Source of the DNA: Halosimplex amylolyticum | Lineage (GTDB): Archaea > Halobacteriota > Halobacteria > Halobacteriales > Haloarculaceae | Assembly (NCBI RefSeq): GCF_051414035.1 | Contig: NZ_JBLKNW010000002.1 | Location: forward strand, 744,001-808,000 | Length of the DNA stretch: 64,000 nucleotides | Direction: 5' to 3' | In this document: one piece after another, positions 8,901-16,330 of the stretch | How the letters are laid out: every line of letters begins with the position of its first letter | Numbering within the stretch: position 1 is the stretch's first letter | Position numbers and translations under genes: made by a program | Notes under the pieces: model-generated | Told to the model about the DNA's origin: nothing | Databases searched by the model: none | What the model saw: the letters and a program-made list of their open reading frames with translations, nothing else

Positions 8901-9093
8901 CGGCGAACCCCTCGGGGGCGTCGGACGGCGTCGGTGCCAGGTCGAACTCCCACTGGCCGTTCAGCAGCGTGGTCCACGGCGATGCCGCGAGATCGTCGTC
9001 TCGGGCGCTCTCGGCGTCCGCGTACGGCAGCACGTCCGTGTGCGGCGCGAGTCGGTTCCGACCCACCGTCTCGGGGTCGATCCAGTCTTCCAT
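5956..9093 (-). CDS. lacZ: Beta-galactosidase, glycoside hydrolase family 2 (LacZ type)
   Basis: This 1045-residue protein has the full LacZ length (E. coli LacZ is about 1023) and domain order: jelly-roll sugar-binding domain (~45-215), Ig-like domain, TIM barrel (~335-620), second Ig-like domain, and C-terminal small-chain domain. The acid/base Glu is E459 in VVWSLGNESDFGE and the nucleophile is E523 in VIMCEYAHAMGNGPGSLGEY. GVNRHDFHPDRG and AVRTAHYPND are also conserved. It hydrolyses beta-galactosides in the cytoplasm; there is no signal peptide. I start at MEDWIDPETV (9093) because a TATA-like box lies 30 nt upstream and the longer frame to 9345 is low-complexity. It stands alone, with no transporter or regulator beside it. 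Confidence 0.95.
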   Translation of the reverse strand: MEDWIDPETVGRNRLAPHTDVLPYADAESARDDDLAASPWTTLLNGQWEFDLAPTPSDAPEGFADPSFDAADWDDVEVPLNWQAAGYGRPHYTNVDYPFPVDPPRVPTDNPTGSYRRTFHVDEEWDGRRVRLHFEGVDSAFHLWVNGERVGYSEGARLPAEFDVTEHVEPGENTIAVRVYKWTNGSYIEDQDMWWLSGIFREVYAYAVSEAHVADVDVRTDLDEDYEDANLRADVEIANAGASEATRTVAATLRDEDGSAVAELGGTAEVPADDTATVTLETTVTDPEKWTAETPTCYTLELALTDGDGRDASAGDSTEVVTETVGFREVEIADGQFLVNGEAVTIRGVNRHDFHPDRGRHVPMDAMREDVELMKRHNINAVRTAHYPNDSRFYDLCDEYGLYVLDETDIECHGMENAPETPHVSDAPEWRDTYVDRMVRMVERDKNHPSVVVWSLGNESDFGENHVAMAEATRERDPTRPIHYEPDTEQEVSDIVGPMYPPWDQLEEWTAEDDYDHPVIMCEYAHAMGNGPGSLGEYWDMIDERERLQGGFVWDWLDQGLRQRTDDGEEWFAYGGDFGDEPNDGNFNINGLVFPDREPSPGLVEYKKVIEPVTLAAGELDRGEVVVENRYDFRSLDHLTASWRVEADGEVVESGALDLPAVAPGERGSAAVPIEDAERGDAEHLLTIEISLAGATAWADAGHTVATGQFELPDSGEPATPRVDTGPLTSERTDDGIVVSGPEFELVFDDTHGVVDSLTYRGSELVADGPRVDLWRAPTDNDRGLPLDGQLLSRLTDLSEREATLEPGQFWTIGFAQIWREHGLDSLQFRTDEVTHEQGDDAVEITVAGRLAPPVYDHGFATEQTYTVSGDGSVAIETRLEPEGDMSVLPSLPRVGLDLTLPGDFETVTWYGRGPGESYADSKRSSLVGRYERDVTDLHTPYVRPQANGNRTDVRWATFTDGRGVGLRVTGDSPLDVTAHRYTTADLEAADHVHELPERDEISVSLDHAHCGLGTGSCGPETLEQYRVEPDAVAFAVELRPFVAD

Positions 9094-9120
9094 GTCGTGC
9101 GTGGTGTGCGAACGAGCGGG

Positions 9121-9127
9121 GTTTATT
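9121..9127 (-). promoter_or_regulatory. TATA-like box of lacZ
   Basis: The reverse strand reads GAATAAACCCC here, centred ~30 nt before the ATG at 9093, consistent with a very short leader. The rest of 9094-9509 holds no gene I can support. It contains only this promoter and the 9441-9475 hairpin. Confidence 0.5.
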
Positions 9128-9440
9128 CTTCCGGGTGCCCGCTTCGGGGACCGCCGCCGACGCGTCGCCCGCCCGTCGCCCACGTCCCCCGTTCGATGCG
9201 CTCCGGGATGGCCGATCACCCGTCGATACGGCCCGTTCGACGAGTGGCTGGCCGTCTCTTCCGGTGGAGAGACTGTCGGAGTATCGCCGTCGCTGTCTCC
9301 CTCCGCGTCGGAGCCGCCAGTCTCGGCCGCTGCCGCCGACCGCACATACGTGCGCTTTTCACTGGGGGACGTCTACACCGGACCGGTGGCGATGACGAGC
9401 AGTTACCCCCACTGAGCCCCTTGTGACGAGGAGTTTTCCC

Positions 9441-9475
9441 GAGCCACCGTCTCTGTACCCGCGTAGCGGTGGCTC
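9441..9475. terminator. Hairpin downstream of the rhodanese gene (possible terminator)
   Basis: A perfect 9-bp inverted repeat, GAGCCACCG (9441-9449) and CGGTGGCTC (9467-9475), is separated by 17 nt. It lies 35-70 nt beyond the stop of the minus-strand rhodanese gene, with a short TTTT at 9434-9437 on the plus strand. It may end transcription or process the 3' end; the role is inferred. Confidence 0.35.
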
Positions 9476-9509
9476 CGGAACAGGCACGCGCGGAGAACGA
9501 CGGGGCGGT

Positions 9510-9875
9510 TCAGAACGGCGCGGTCGATCCGTCGGTCGACCCGCCGGAGGATTCGGGCGTTTCTAGTGGGCCGTCCCAGGCGTTCAGCCCGTCCGCGAGG
9601 CTCTCGACAGGGCCGTCGACACCCTCGTAGGACCCGAGCAGACGGGCGGCCTGGATGCTCGATTTGCCCATCGGGCAGACCGTCACGACGCGCCCGGCGC
9701 CGTCGAGTTCCTCGACGCGGTCGGTCAGTTCGTTCGCCGGGATGTTCTCGCTGCCGGGGATGTGCCCGCGCTCGAACGACCCGGGGTTGCGGATGTCCAC
9801 GATCCGGAGGTCGCCGTCTTCGGCCCCGTCGTCCAGGAGCGCCTGCAGTTCCTCGCCGGAGATCTCGCCGTCCAT
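9510..9875 (-). CDS. Rhodanese-domain sulfurtransferase
   Basis: This 121-residue single rhodanese domain includes IVDIRNPGSFERGHIPGSEN, the standard GlpE-like core, and the active-site loop VVTVCPMGKSS with catalytic C67. Single-domain rhodaneses carry sulfane sulfur as a cysteine persulfide and pass it to thiol acceptors in the cytoplasm, including in tRNA thiolation, Mo-cofactor and Fe-S pathways. The last ~20 residues are a Ser/Gly/Thr tail. A reverse-strand CTATAG at 9902-9907, ~29 nt before the ATG, suggests its own leaderless promoter although it lies directly after the Nudix operon on the same strand. Its acceptor is unknown. Confidence 0.9.
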   Translation of the reverse strand: MDGEISGEELQALLDDGAEDGDLRIVDIRNPGSFERGHIPGSENIPANELTDRVEELDGAGRVVTVCPMGKSSIQAARLLGSYEGVDGPVESLADGLNAWDGPLETPESSGGSTDGSTAPF

Positions 9876-9901
9876 CGTTAGATCGCGGTCGGTGGCCGGA
9901 C

Positions 9902-9907
9902 GCTATA
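9902..9907 (-). promoter_or_regulatory. TATA-like box of the rhodanese gene
   Basis: CTATAG is centred ~29 nt upstream of the ATG at 9875 in the 61-nt gap after the third Nudix gene. Inferred from spacing. Confidence 0.4.
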
Positions 9908-9936
9908 GGTTCGTCGGAGTCGAGCGAACGAGCCCC

Positions 9937-10470
9937 TCAGTCCAGCAGCCCCTCGTCGCGGGCGACGAGCAGCGGCGCGAGGCCGCCGCCGAAGGGGAAC
10001 GCCCGGGCGCGAACGGCCGCGACCGCTTCCTCGGCGGGGACGGCGAACGCGGCGATGTCCTCACCGCTCTCCAGGTCGGGTGCTCCCGGTTCGAGGTCGG
10101 TCGCGTAGACGACGGCCTGCGTCATCCGGGTCCACGCGGTCGGCTGGTACGCCTCCAGGAGTTCGGCCTCGCCGGCCCGAAAGCCGGTCTCCTCGCGCAG
10201 TTCCCGAACGCTGGCGTCGACGAAGGACTCGCCGTCGTCCACCGCGCCGCCGGGACAGGTGAGCAGCGACTGGTCGAGTCGGACGCTGTACTGTTCGAGC
10301 AGGACGACCTCGCCGTCGGGCCGTTCGACCTCGTCGTAGCCGGCGGTGAAGTAGGGGTTCTCCCAGACGACCTCGGTGTCGAGGTGCGTCCAGTCGGCGC
10401 CCGCGTCCGCCGGCGGATCGGCCAGTGCTTCCGCACTCGCCCGAGTCGGCACGCCGTCCTCGCCGCTCAC
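9937..10470 (-). CDS. Nudix hydrolase, third of three tandem copies
   Basis: This is a 177-residue ADP-ribose-pyrophosphatase-like Nudix protein. The Nudix box is canonical: GGAVDDGESFVDASV followed by RELREETGF. The front half (WENPYFTAGYDEVERPDG, VVLLEQYSVRL) aligns with its two upstream neighbours, and all three end in a similar LLVARDEGLL-like tail. It starts with GTG at 10470, sharing GTGA with the stop of the preceding Nudix gene, so translation is probably coupled. It lacks the EYYW-like segment present in the other two and seems the most diverged. Substrates are unknown; NDP-sugars or oxidised nucleotides are typical. Confidence 0.88.
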   Translation of the reverse strand: MSGEDGVPTRASAEALADPPADAGADWTHLDTEVVWENPYFTAGYDEVERPDGEVVLLEQYSVRLDQSLLTCPGGAVDDGESFVDASVRELREETGFRAGEAELLEAYQPTAWTRMTQAVVYATDLEPGAPDLESGEDIAAFAVPAEEAVAAVRARAFPFGGGLAPLLVARDEGLLD

Positions 10471-11033
10471 AGCACCCCCTCCTCGCGAGCGAGGAGCAGC
10501 GCGGTGAGCGTCATCCCGTTTGCCGGGCCTTCGCGCTCCCGCAGGCGGTCGATCGCCTCGTCGGCCGGGACGGTCTCGACGTCGACGAACTCACCGTCGT
10601 CGAGGTCTCGTTCGGCCCGGTCCAGGCCGTCGGCGACGAACACGTGGCGGACGTAGCGCGTCCACGGCGACAGCGTGTGGGTCTCGAGATGGGAGAGGTC
10701 CTCCGCGACGTATCCGGTCTCCTCGCGCAGTTCGCGCGCGGCGGCGGCCGCGGGGTCCTCCCCGTCCTCGACGAACCCGCCCGGGAGCCCGAGCGACCGC
10801 TGGCGGTATCGGGGTCGGTACTGCTCGACGAGGACGAGTTCGTCAGCCTCGGTGAGGGCGATCACGGCCGCGGCATCGGCCGAGGCGAGCCAGTAGTACT
10901 CGCCCTCGGTGCCGTCAGGTCGCTCGACCACGTCGTATCCGGTCTCGCAGAACGGCGTCTCCCACGCGACGACCTCCTCGCGGACCGGCCAGGCGGGGTC
11001 GTCGTCCTCCCAGGGAGGGGTCGGCAGCGTCAC
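10467..11033 (-). CDS. Nudix hydrolase, second of three tandem copies
   Basis: This 188-residue protein has a canonical Nudix box (GGFVEDGEDPAAAAA then RELREETGY) and the upstream LVLVEQYRPRYRQRSLGLPG strand pattern of ADP-ribose pyrophosphatases. The start is the GTG at 11033 (VTLPTPPWEDDD), whose first bases form GTGA with the stop of the preceding Nudix gene; the much longer open frame to 11549 is shadow. It ends LTALLLAREEGVL, like its neighbours. It likely cleaves a nucleoside diphosphate linked to another moiety, Mg-dependent, in the cytoplasm. It is part of the four-gene operon 12045 to 9937. Confidence 0.88.
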   Translation of the reverse strand: MTLPTPPWEDDDPAWPVREEVVAWETPFCETGYDVVERPDGTEGEYYWLASADAAAVIALTEADELVLVEQYRPRYRQRSLGLPGGFVEDGEDPAAAAARELREETGYVAEDLSHLETHTLSPWTRYVRHVFVADGLDRAERDLDDGEFVDVETVPADEAIDRLREREGPANGMTLTALLLAREEGVL

Positions 11034-11593
11034 AACAGCCCCTCCTCCTTCGCGAGCAACACCCCTTCGATGGTGGCGTCGTTGGCGGGTTGGCGCCGCG
11101 CCACGTCCAGCGCGTCCTCCACGGGGACGGTCGTCACCGAGAGGAACTCGTTGCCGTCGAGGTCGCGTTCGACCGGTTCGAGCCCCTCGGCGAAGACGAT
11201 GCCCCGGCGGTGACGGAGGACGCCGGTTGCACACCAGAAGTCCTCGATCAGGGAGACGCCGGCGGGGTCGAAGCCGGTCTCCTCGCGCAGTTCGCGGGCG
11301 CCCGCGGTCGTGAACGACTCGCCGTCCTCGACGATGCCGGCGGGGAGTTCGAGGCACTGCTCGCGGATCACGGGGCGGTACTGGTCGACGAGGACGAGTT
11401 CGTCGCCGGTGCGCGCGACGACGACGACCGCGGCCGGTAGTTCGGCCCAGTAGTACTCCTTCTCGGTGCCGTCGGGCTGCTCGACGCGGTCGTAGCCGCC
11501 GTCGTACCAGCCGGTCTCGTACTCGGTCTCGCGGTCGACGACTCGCCATTCGTGCGGCGGTTCGCGCGCGGGTCCGTCGTCGGGGTCGCTCAT
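11030..11593 (-). CDS. Nudix hydrolase, first of three tandem copies
   Basis: This 187-residue protein has the Nudix box AGIVEDGESFTTAGA then RELREETGF, and the N-terminal half ETGWYDGGYDRVEQPDGTEK, EYYWAELPAAVVVVA. It ends GVLLAKEEGLL. Its similarity to the next two genes in order, length and ends shows an ancestral tandem triplication. Its ATG overlaps the stop of the membrane-protein gene upstream as ATGA. In the family such enzymes hydrolyse ADP-ribose and related NDP-X compounds. The three copies may have separated in substrate; nothing in the sequence fixes which. Confidence 0.88.
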   Translation of the reverse strand: MSDPDDGPAREPPHEWRVVDRETEYETGWYDGGYDRVEQPDGTEKEYYWAELPAAVVVVARTGDELVLVDQYRPVIREQCLELPAGIVEDGESFTTAGARELREETGFDPAGVSLIEDFWCATGVLRHRRGIVFAEGLEPVERDLDGNEFLSVTTVPVEDALDVARRQPANDATIEGVLLAKEEGLL

Positions 11594-12045
11594 ACGCGCT
11601 GTCCGACCGCGACCCGGTAAAGCGTGCCGTTGTAGGAGACGAGCACGCCCTCCGGGGTGACTGCGGTCGCGTTACGCGCCGCCAGCGCGTCGCGCTCGTC
11701 GAACGGCGAGTGCGTGAACGCCTCCTTCAGTCCCCACGGCCCCTTCCGGTAGGGATCGGACGTGCCGTTGCGCAGCGCCTGGGTCGTGTACGGGAACCGG
11801 CGTTCAGAGAGCGCCGATCCGTTGATCGCGGCGCTGGCGTTGACGACCCCTACGGACCCGTTCGCCACTGTGGACCCGTTGGCCGCGGCGGATCCGTTCG
11901 CCGACGCGTTCCCGTCGTCGACGGGTTCCGCTGTCAGGTAGTAGGGGTCGCCGCTCCCGAGGAGCGCGGGGAGGGCACCCAGCGCGAGGAGCGCGACCAG
12001 GACGGCCAGAATGAGGAGGACGACGTTGCGAGTGACCCGTCGCAT
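11590..12045 (-). CDS. Membrane-anchored protein with Asn-Gly-Ser-rich stalk, first gene of the Nudix operon
   Basis: This 151-residue protein has one N-terminal membrane helix (NVVLLILAVLVALLALGALP, residues ~7-26) preceded by Arg residues, so the rest is predicted outside the cell. Residues ~45-80 are a low-complexity linker with repeated NGS/NAS sequons (ANGSAAANGSTVANGSV), with further sequons later; about nine potential N-glycosylation sites in all. The C-terminus (TAVTPEGVLVSYNGTLYRVA) looks like a small beta domain. I know no family for it. Its stop overlaps the start of the first Nudix gene by ATGA, so it is co-translated with three cytoplasmic hydrolases. The functional link is unclear. 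Confidence 0.7.
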   Translation of the reverse strand: MRRVTRNVVLLILAVLVALLALGALPALLGSGDPYYLTAEPVDDGNASANGSAAANGSTVANGSVGVVNASAAINGSALSERRFPYTTQALRNGTSDPYRKGPWGLKEAFTHSPFDERDALAARNATAVTPEGVLVSYNGTLYRVAVGQRV

Positions 12046-12132
12046 ACCGGCGTTACGGCCGACCGGGTGAAAACGACACGGATACGCTCCGGCGGTTCCG
12101 GTGCGGTCGGCCGCCCCGGAGCCACCGGTCGC

Positions 12133-12597
12133 TCACTCCTCGGGGTCGGGCGTCTCCGCGGACTCGTCGGCGCCGTCGCTCGCGACCAGCTCGCGGTAGA
12201 CGCGGCCGAACGCCTGCCGGCGGAGCGTCCCGACGGCGGCTTCGCGCTCGTCCTGGAAGGTCGCGGCGACCACGGTCTCCGCCGCCGGCGCGACGTGCCA
12301 GACCACGTTGTCGACGTGTTCGCTCCCGACCTCCGTGACCGCGAAGCCGTCGTTCTCGGCGGTCCACTCGTCGAACTCTTCGCGCGTCCCGACGTACACT
12401 TCGAGCATCGAGGCGAACAGCGCGTCGCGGGCGGTCTCGACCACGTCGCTCGTGACGCGCTCGCGGTACTCGTCGGCGTCCATCGCCATCGCCTTCGCGA
12501 CTTCCTTGACGACCACCTGCGCCGTCGACCCGAGCGCCTCGTAGCGCTCACGTGCCTCGTCGGCGGTCGCCGGCGCGATCGTCCCCTCGGTGTCCAT
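12133..12597 (-). CDS. Haloarchaeal protein of unknown function (DUF5809-like)
   Basis: This 154-residue acidic protein has predicted helices at the front (ARERYEALGSTAQVVVKEVA) and a mixed C-terminal half (VDNVVWHVAPAAETVVAATF). I recall a haloarchaeal family, DUF5809, with this pattern, usually next to DUF5810 as here; the upstream gene at 12622-13200 on the same strand matches that. It contains no membrane segment, signal or catalytic motif. The 24-nt gap between the two genes suggests one transcript. Function is unknown; the conserved pairing suggests a joint role. Confidence 0.7.
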   Translation of the reverse strand: MDTEGTIAPATADEARERYEALGSTAQVVVKEVAKAMAMDADEYRERVTSDVVETARDALFASMLEVYVGTREEFDEWTAENDGFAVTEVGSEHVDNVVWHVAPAAETVVAATFQDEREAAVGTLRRQAFGRVYRELVASDGADESAETPDPEE

Positions 12598-12621
12598 GCC
12601 ACCCGGTTCGCCCGCGGGGAC

Positions 12622-13200
12622 TTAGGAACTCCCGGTTTCCTCGTCGCCGTCGCGAGCGGCGTCGTCGGATCGACTGGCCTCGTCACCGTCGCCGTCCTCG
12701 CCGTCCTCACCGCCTTCGCCGTCCTCACCGCCTTCGCCGTCCTCACCGCCGTTGCCCGCCGCGTTCTCGCGGCGTTGGCGCGTCAACTCGCGTGCCTCGG
12801 TGAGTATGTCCTCCTGGTCGTCCCCGACGTCGTCGAGGTCGGCGACGCCCCCAGGTACCGCGTTCTCGACGGCGTCGACCGACTGTCCGGCGTGTCCGTG
12901 GCCGCCGTGGTCGTGTCCATTGCCGCCGTGATCGTGTCCGTGGCCGCCCGGGCCGTGGTCGTGGCCGGACTCGTGACCGCCGGTCGTGTCCTCGAAGACC
13001 TGGGGGAACTCCTCCTCGTCGGCGTGGTCGCTGACTCGCCCGGCGAGCTCCTCCGGGGAGCGGTTCGCCCAGTCGTCGACGTGCTCGTCCAGCCACGTCT
13101 CGTGGCCGGCCCCGCGGAGCATCGCCGTGAACGCGAGGTGGTTGGCGAGGTGCTCGGCGTCGGCCTGTGGATCGTCGCAGACGGGACACGCGTAGCCCAT
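12622..13200 (-). CDS. Zinc-binding, His-rich haloarchaeal protein (DUF5810-like)
   Basis: This 192-residue protein starts at 13200, MGYACPVCDDPQADAEHLAN, where CPVC plus HLANH forms a C2H2-like zinc site in a conserved ~75-residue N-terminal domain. A short His/Gly-rich run (HDHGPGGHGHDHGGNGHDHG) follows, then an acidic helix, then a GGEDGEG repeat tail. The first domain fits the haloarchaeal family I recall as DUF5810, paired with DUF5809. The His-rich run could bind metal ions. An in-frame upstream ATG at 13227 exists but homologues start at MGYACPVC. It sits divergently from the YdjM-like gene. Confidence 0.7.
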   Translation of the reverse strand: MGYACPVCDDPQADAEHLANHLAFTAMLRGAGHETWLDEHVDDWANRSPEELAGRVSDHADEEEFPQVFEDTTGGHESGHDHGPGGHGHDHGGNGHDHGGHGHAGQSVDAVENAVPGGVADLDDVGDDQEDILTEARELTRQRRENAAGNGGEDGEGGEDGEGGEDGEDGDGDEASRSDDAARDGDEETGSS

Positions 13201-13360
13201 ACCCGCCCCGACGGCCGCGAGGCGCATATGCCTTTCAGAAGCGGTCGGGGCGCCGTCGCGACGCAGTCGACGGCACTGACCCGGCGACGGCGGTGGGACG
13301 CCGCCGCACCGTCCTACCGAGTCGACACACGTAAGGACGCCACGGCCGTCTCCCCCGGTG

Positions 13361-13930
13361 ATGTGGCCCTGGGGACACCTCGCGATGGCCTACCTCCTCT
13401 ACTCGCTGTACTCCCGACTCCGACGCGGTCATCGACCGACCGCGGCGACCGCCCTCGTCGTCGCGGTCGCCTCGCAGGCGCCCGACCTCGTGGACAAGCC
13501 GTTCGCGTGGACGTTCTCGGTCCTCCCGAGCGGCCGGTCGCTGGCGCACTCGCTGCTGGTCGTCGTCCCGGTCGTCGCCCTCGTCTACAGTCTCGCCCGG
13601 GTCAGGGACGAAGGCGAGGAACCGCTCGCGGTGGCGTTCGGGATCGGCGCGCTCACTCACCTGTTCGGCGACGCCCTCTACTCGCTGGTCGACCTGGAGT
13701 TCCGCCACGTCGGCTTCCTGCTCTGGCCGGCCATCCCGCCGGTCGAGTACGAGGTCGAACAGAGCTTCCTCGCTCACTTCGCGCTGATCGAGGCCTCGCC
13801 GGAGTTCTACTTCGAACTCTTGCTCGTCGGACTGGCGGTCGTCGTCTGGCGCGCCGACGGCTACCCCGGTCTCGCGACCGCCGCGTCGTGGCCGGTCCGC
13901 GCCTGGCGCGGCGTCACCGGCGCCGACTGA
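13361..13930 (+). CDS. YdjM/DUF457-like membrane-bound metal-dependent hydrolase
   Basis: This 189-residue membrane protein of the LexA-binding YdjM-like family begins WPWGHLAMAYLLYSLYSRL. The family's hallmark polar residues are present: HLAMAY near the start, ASQAPDLVDKP, LAHSLLVVVPV and THLFGDALYSL, a set of His and Asp in or near membrane helices thought to form a metal site. About five membrane helices are predicted. Substrates of the family are unknown; some members act on phospholipids. GTG (13358) and ATG (13361) are adjacent; I chose ATG. The UDG-like gene follows 6 nt downstream on the same strand, so they are likely co-transcribed. Confidence 0.85.
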   Translation: MWPWGHLAMAYLLYSLYSRLRRGHRPTAATALVVAVASQAPDLVDKPFAWTFSVLPSGRSLAHSLLVVVPVVALVYSLARVRDEGEEPLAVAFGIGALTHLFGDALYSLVDLEFRHVGFLLWPAIPPVEYEVEQSFLAHFALIEASPEFYFELLLVGLAVVVWRADGYPGLATAASWPVRAWRGVTGAD

Positions 13931-13936
13931 GAACGC

Positions 13937-14611
13937 ATGCCCTCGTTTCCCGACCCCGCCGACCGGAACGTCCTCGCCGCGGACTGCCGGCGCTGTCCGG
14001 CACTCGTCGAGCACCGGACGTGCATCTCGTGGGGCAACGGCCCCGCTGACGCGACCCTGGTCGTCGTCGGCGAGGCGCCCGCGGCGGGTGATCCCGACGC
14101 CGACCGCTGGCGGGGCGGCAACCTGACGGGGATGGCCTACACCTCGCGTCGCTCCGGCCGGAAGATCCGCGAACTCGTCGCCGACGCCGGATACGGCGGC
14201 GACGCGTACTACACGAACGCGGTGAAGTGCTTCCCGCCGGACCCCGACGACCCGGGCGACAACCGCGAGCCCACCCCCGAAGAGCGGGCGAACTGCCGCC
14301 CCTATCTCGTCGAAGAGATCCGGCAGGTCGACCCCGTAGCCGTCCTCGCCACCGGGAAACACGCGACCGAGTCCGTGCTGGCGGTCGACGACCGCGACCT
14401 CGACGGCTTCCTCGACGCGGTGCTGGAGCCGGTCAACTGCGAGGTGCTCGGGACGACGCTCCTCCCGCTGGTCCACCCCTCCTATCAGGAGGTCTGGATC
14501 GGCCGGCTCGGGTACTCCTACGGGGAGTACGTGGAGGCGATCCGGGAGCGGCTCGCCGGCGCTGGGGCGCGCTCGGAGGCGGACGCGGACTCAGACGCGG
14601 TCGGCGACTGA
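13937..14611 (+). CDS. Uracil-DNA glycosylase superfamily, Fe-S type (family 4/5-like)
   Basis: This is a 224-residue protein. The four likely [4Fe-4S] cysteines are C17, C20, C98 and C120 (DCRRCPAL; AVKCFPP; ERANCRPYL), the pattern of family 4 and 5 glycosylases. The catalytic region is VVVGEAPAAGDPD and the DNA-intercalating motif near the C-terminus is LVHPSYQEVW. These enzymes remove uracil or deaminated bases from DNA, first step of base excision repair. The GEAPAAGD motif lacks the acidic residue of the family-4 GEAPG-(E/Q) start, so specificity (family 4, 5 or a haloarchaeal variant) is open. The last 21 nt overlap the convergent histidine kinase gene. Confidence 0.85.
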   Translation: MPSFPDPADRNVLAADCRRCPALVEHRTCISWGNGPADATLVVVGEAPAAGDPDADRWRGGNLTGMAYTSRRSGRKIRELVADAGYGGDAYYTNAVKCFPPDPDDPGDNREPTPEERANCRPYLVEEIRQVDPVAVLATGKHATESVLAVDDRDLDGFLDAVLEPVNCEVLGTTLLPLVHPSYQEVWIGRLGYSYGEYVEAIRERLAGAGARSEADADSDAVGD

Positions 14612-16225
14612 CGGGTTCGGCCCGACGCCGGTGAACTCGAAGCGGGCGCCCCCGTCGGCGCTCTCGCCGACGGAGACGTCCCAGCCGTGGGCTCGCGCGA
14701 TCTGTTCGACGATGTTCAGCCCGAAGCCCGTCCCGCGGTCGTCGGTCGAGAACCCGACGTCGAATATCTCCTCGCGGCTGTCCGCGGGGACGCCGGGGCC
14801 GTCGTCGGCGACGAAGAACCCGTCCGCCGTCCGACCGACGGTGACGGTCACGTCCGCGCCGCCGTGTTCGACGGCGTTGCGAAAGAGGTTCTCGAGCAAC
14901 TGGCGCACTCGCGACGGGTCGCACTCGATGGCGCCGAGGGCACCGTCGGTCGCGTCGCTCTCGGGGACCCGGTCGGTCCGGAGCGTCGCTGCGGGAGCGT
15001 TCACTGTCGCCCACGCCTGGTCGACGAGGGCGTCTAGATCCGCCTGCTCGCGCTCGTCGACGGTCGCTCCCTGCCGGGCGAGCGACAGGAGGTCGGTGAT
15101 GAGTTCGTCCATCCGGTCCAGCGCGTCGGCCGCGGCGGCGAGGTGTTCGCTGGCGTCTTCGTTCCGGACGATCTCGACGCGCCCGGCCGCGACGTTCAGC
15201 GGGTTGCGCAGGTCGTGGGAGACGACGCCGGCGAACTCCTCCAGGCGCTCGTTCTGGCGGGCGAGTTCTCGCTCGCGCCTGGCGAGGCGTTCGCGGGCCT
15301 CGATCGAGGCGATGGCGTGGCCGATCGTCTCGCCGAGTTCAGAGAGCACCCCCTGCTCGCGCTGGTCGAAGACGTCGTCCCGCTCGGTGTAGATGCTGAA
15401 GAAGCCGTAGACGGTGTCGTCGTGGCGGATCGGCACGACCGCGAGCGACGTGATCCCGTGGCTCTCCAGGAGGTCCCACCACGGCTCCATCGTGGGGTCG
15501 GCGAACACGTCTGGGACGCTCTGGATCTCGCCGGTCTTGATCGCGCGGCCACCCGGACCGCTGCCGGTCGGACTGTCGTCGACGGTGACGACGATCGACT
15601 GGACGTACTCGTCGTCGAACTCGGACCACGCCACCGGGCGGACTTCGGCGCCGCTCTCGTCGTAGCGACCGAGCCACGCTGCGTCGTAGGGGTCCGAGTC
15701 GGTCAGCCGCTCGCAGACGGTCTGTTCGAGCCGCTCCCGGTCCGTCTCGTCGACCAGCGCCTGGGTGGCGATCCGGAGCGTGTCGTTGATCCGGTTGAGC
15801 CGTTCGAGGAACCGCGCCTGCTCCAGCCGCTTGACGTCGTAGACGCCGACCAGGGCGCCGCCGAGCGCCCCGAACGTGGCGAGGCCGAGCAGCGCGTCCA
15901 GCGGGTCCATCAGCGGGAAGCCTCTGACGACGACGCCGGCGAACACCCAGGCGCCGAGCGCGACGAGCGCGACCGAACCGGCGGCGGTCCACGCCAGCAG
16001 CCGGCCAGCGAGGCCATCCGAGGCGAGCCGCCCGCGGGCCAGTTCGACGCCGACCGCCGTCAGCGCCAGCGAGAGCGCCGGGGGGAGGAACTGGACGGAG
16101 AACTGTCCGGGCGACGCCCGCAACCCGTAGAGCTCCACGAGGTGGAAGACGGTGAGGGCAACGCCCGCGAGCGCGAGCGTGCCGCCTCCCGCCTCGTTCG
16201 AGACGCGGTCCATTGGTCTATCCAA
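14591..16225 (-). CDS. Membrane-anchored GAF-domain sensor histidine kinase
   Basis: This is a 544-residue protein. Residues ~15-130 carry four predicted membrane helices (LALAGVALTVFHLVELYG, FLPPALSLALTAVGVE and two more). Residues ~150-310 form a GAF domain (ESHGITSLAVVPIRHDDTVY, FFSIYTERDDVFDQRE). HisKA has the phospho-accepting H337 in GVVSHDLRNPL. The HATPase domain has the N box ENLFRNAVEHG, G1 VADDGPGVP and G2 GTGFGLNIVEQI, all intact. No receiver partner lies nearby, as is usual for haloarchaeal orphan kinases. It starts at 16225 (an in-frame ATG at 16213 is an alternative). Its stop overlaps the UDG gene end by 21 nt, convergently. The ligand is unknown. Confidence 0.92.
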   Translation of the reverse strand: MDRPMDRVSNEAGGGTLALAGVALTVFHLVELYGLRASPGQFSVQFLPPALSLALTAVGVELARGRLASDGLAGRLLAWTAAGSVALVALGAWVFAGVVVRGFPLMDPLDALLGLATFGALGGALVGVYDVKRLEQARFLERLNRINDTLRIATQALVDETDRERLEQTVCERLTDSDPYDAAWLGRYDESGAEVRPVAWSEFDDEYVQSIVVTVDDSPTGSGPGGRAIKTGEIQSVPDVFADPTMEPWWDLLESHGITSLAVVPIRHDDTVYGFFSIYTERDDVFDQREQGVLSELGETIGHAIASIEARERLARRERELARQNERLEEFAGVVSHDLRNPLNVAAGRVEIVRNEDASEHLAAAADALDRMDELITDLLSLARQGATVDEREQADLDALVDQAWATVNAPAATLRTDRVPESDATDGALGAIECDPSRVRQLLENLFRNAVEHGGADVTVTVGRTADGFFVADDGPGVPADSREEIFDVGFSTDDRGTGFGLNIVEQIARAHGWDVSVGESADGGARFEFTGVGPNPSVADRV

Positions 16226-16330
16226 GCCGATCGGCGGGTAAATATTGTCGCCCGGCGATTCACGGCTGATAGCCGACCGCCGGTCTCGATGCCCGAGGGT
16301 TCATTGTCGAGCGGGGCGAACCCAGCGCCG

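Noticed and set aside
7042..9426. Plus-strand open frame of 794 codons opposite lacZ
   Set aside because: Shadow of a confidently identified beta-galactosidase; composition is Val/Arg/Asp-rich without motifs or signal.
11710..14049. Plus-strand open frame of 779 codons across 11.7-14.0 kb
   Set aside because: Crosses several real genes on both strands (membrane protein, DUF5809/5810-like, YdjM-like) and has no domain.
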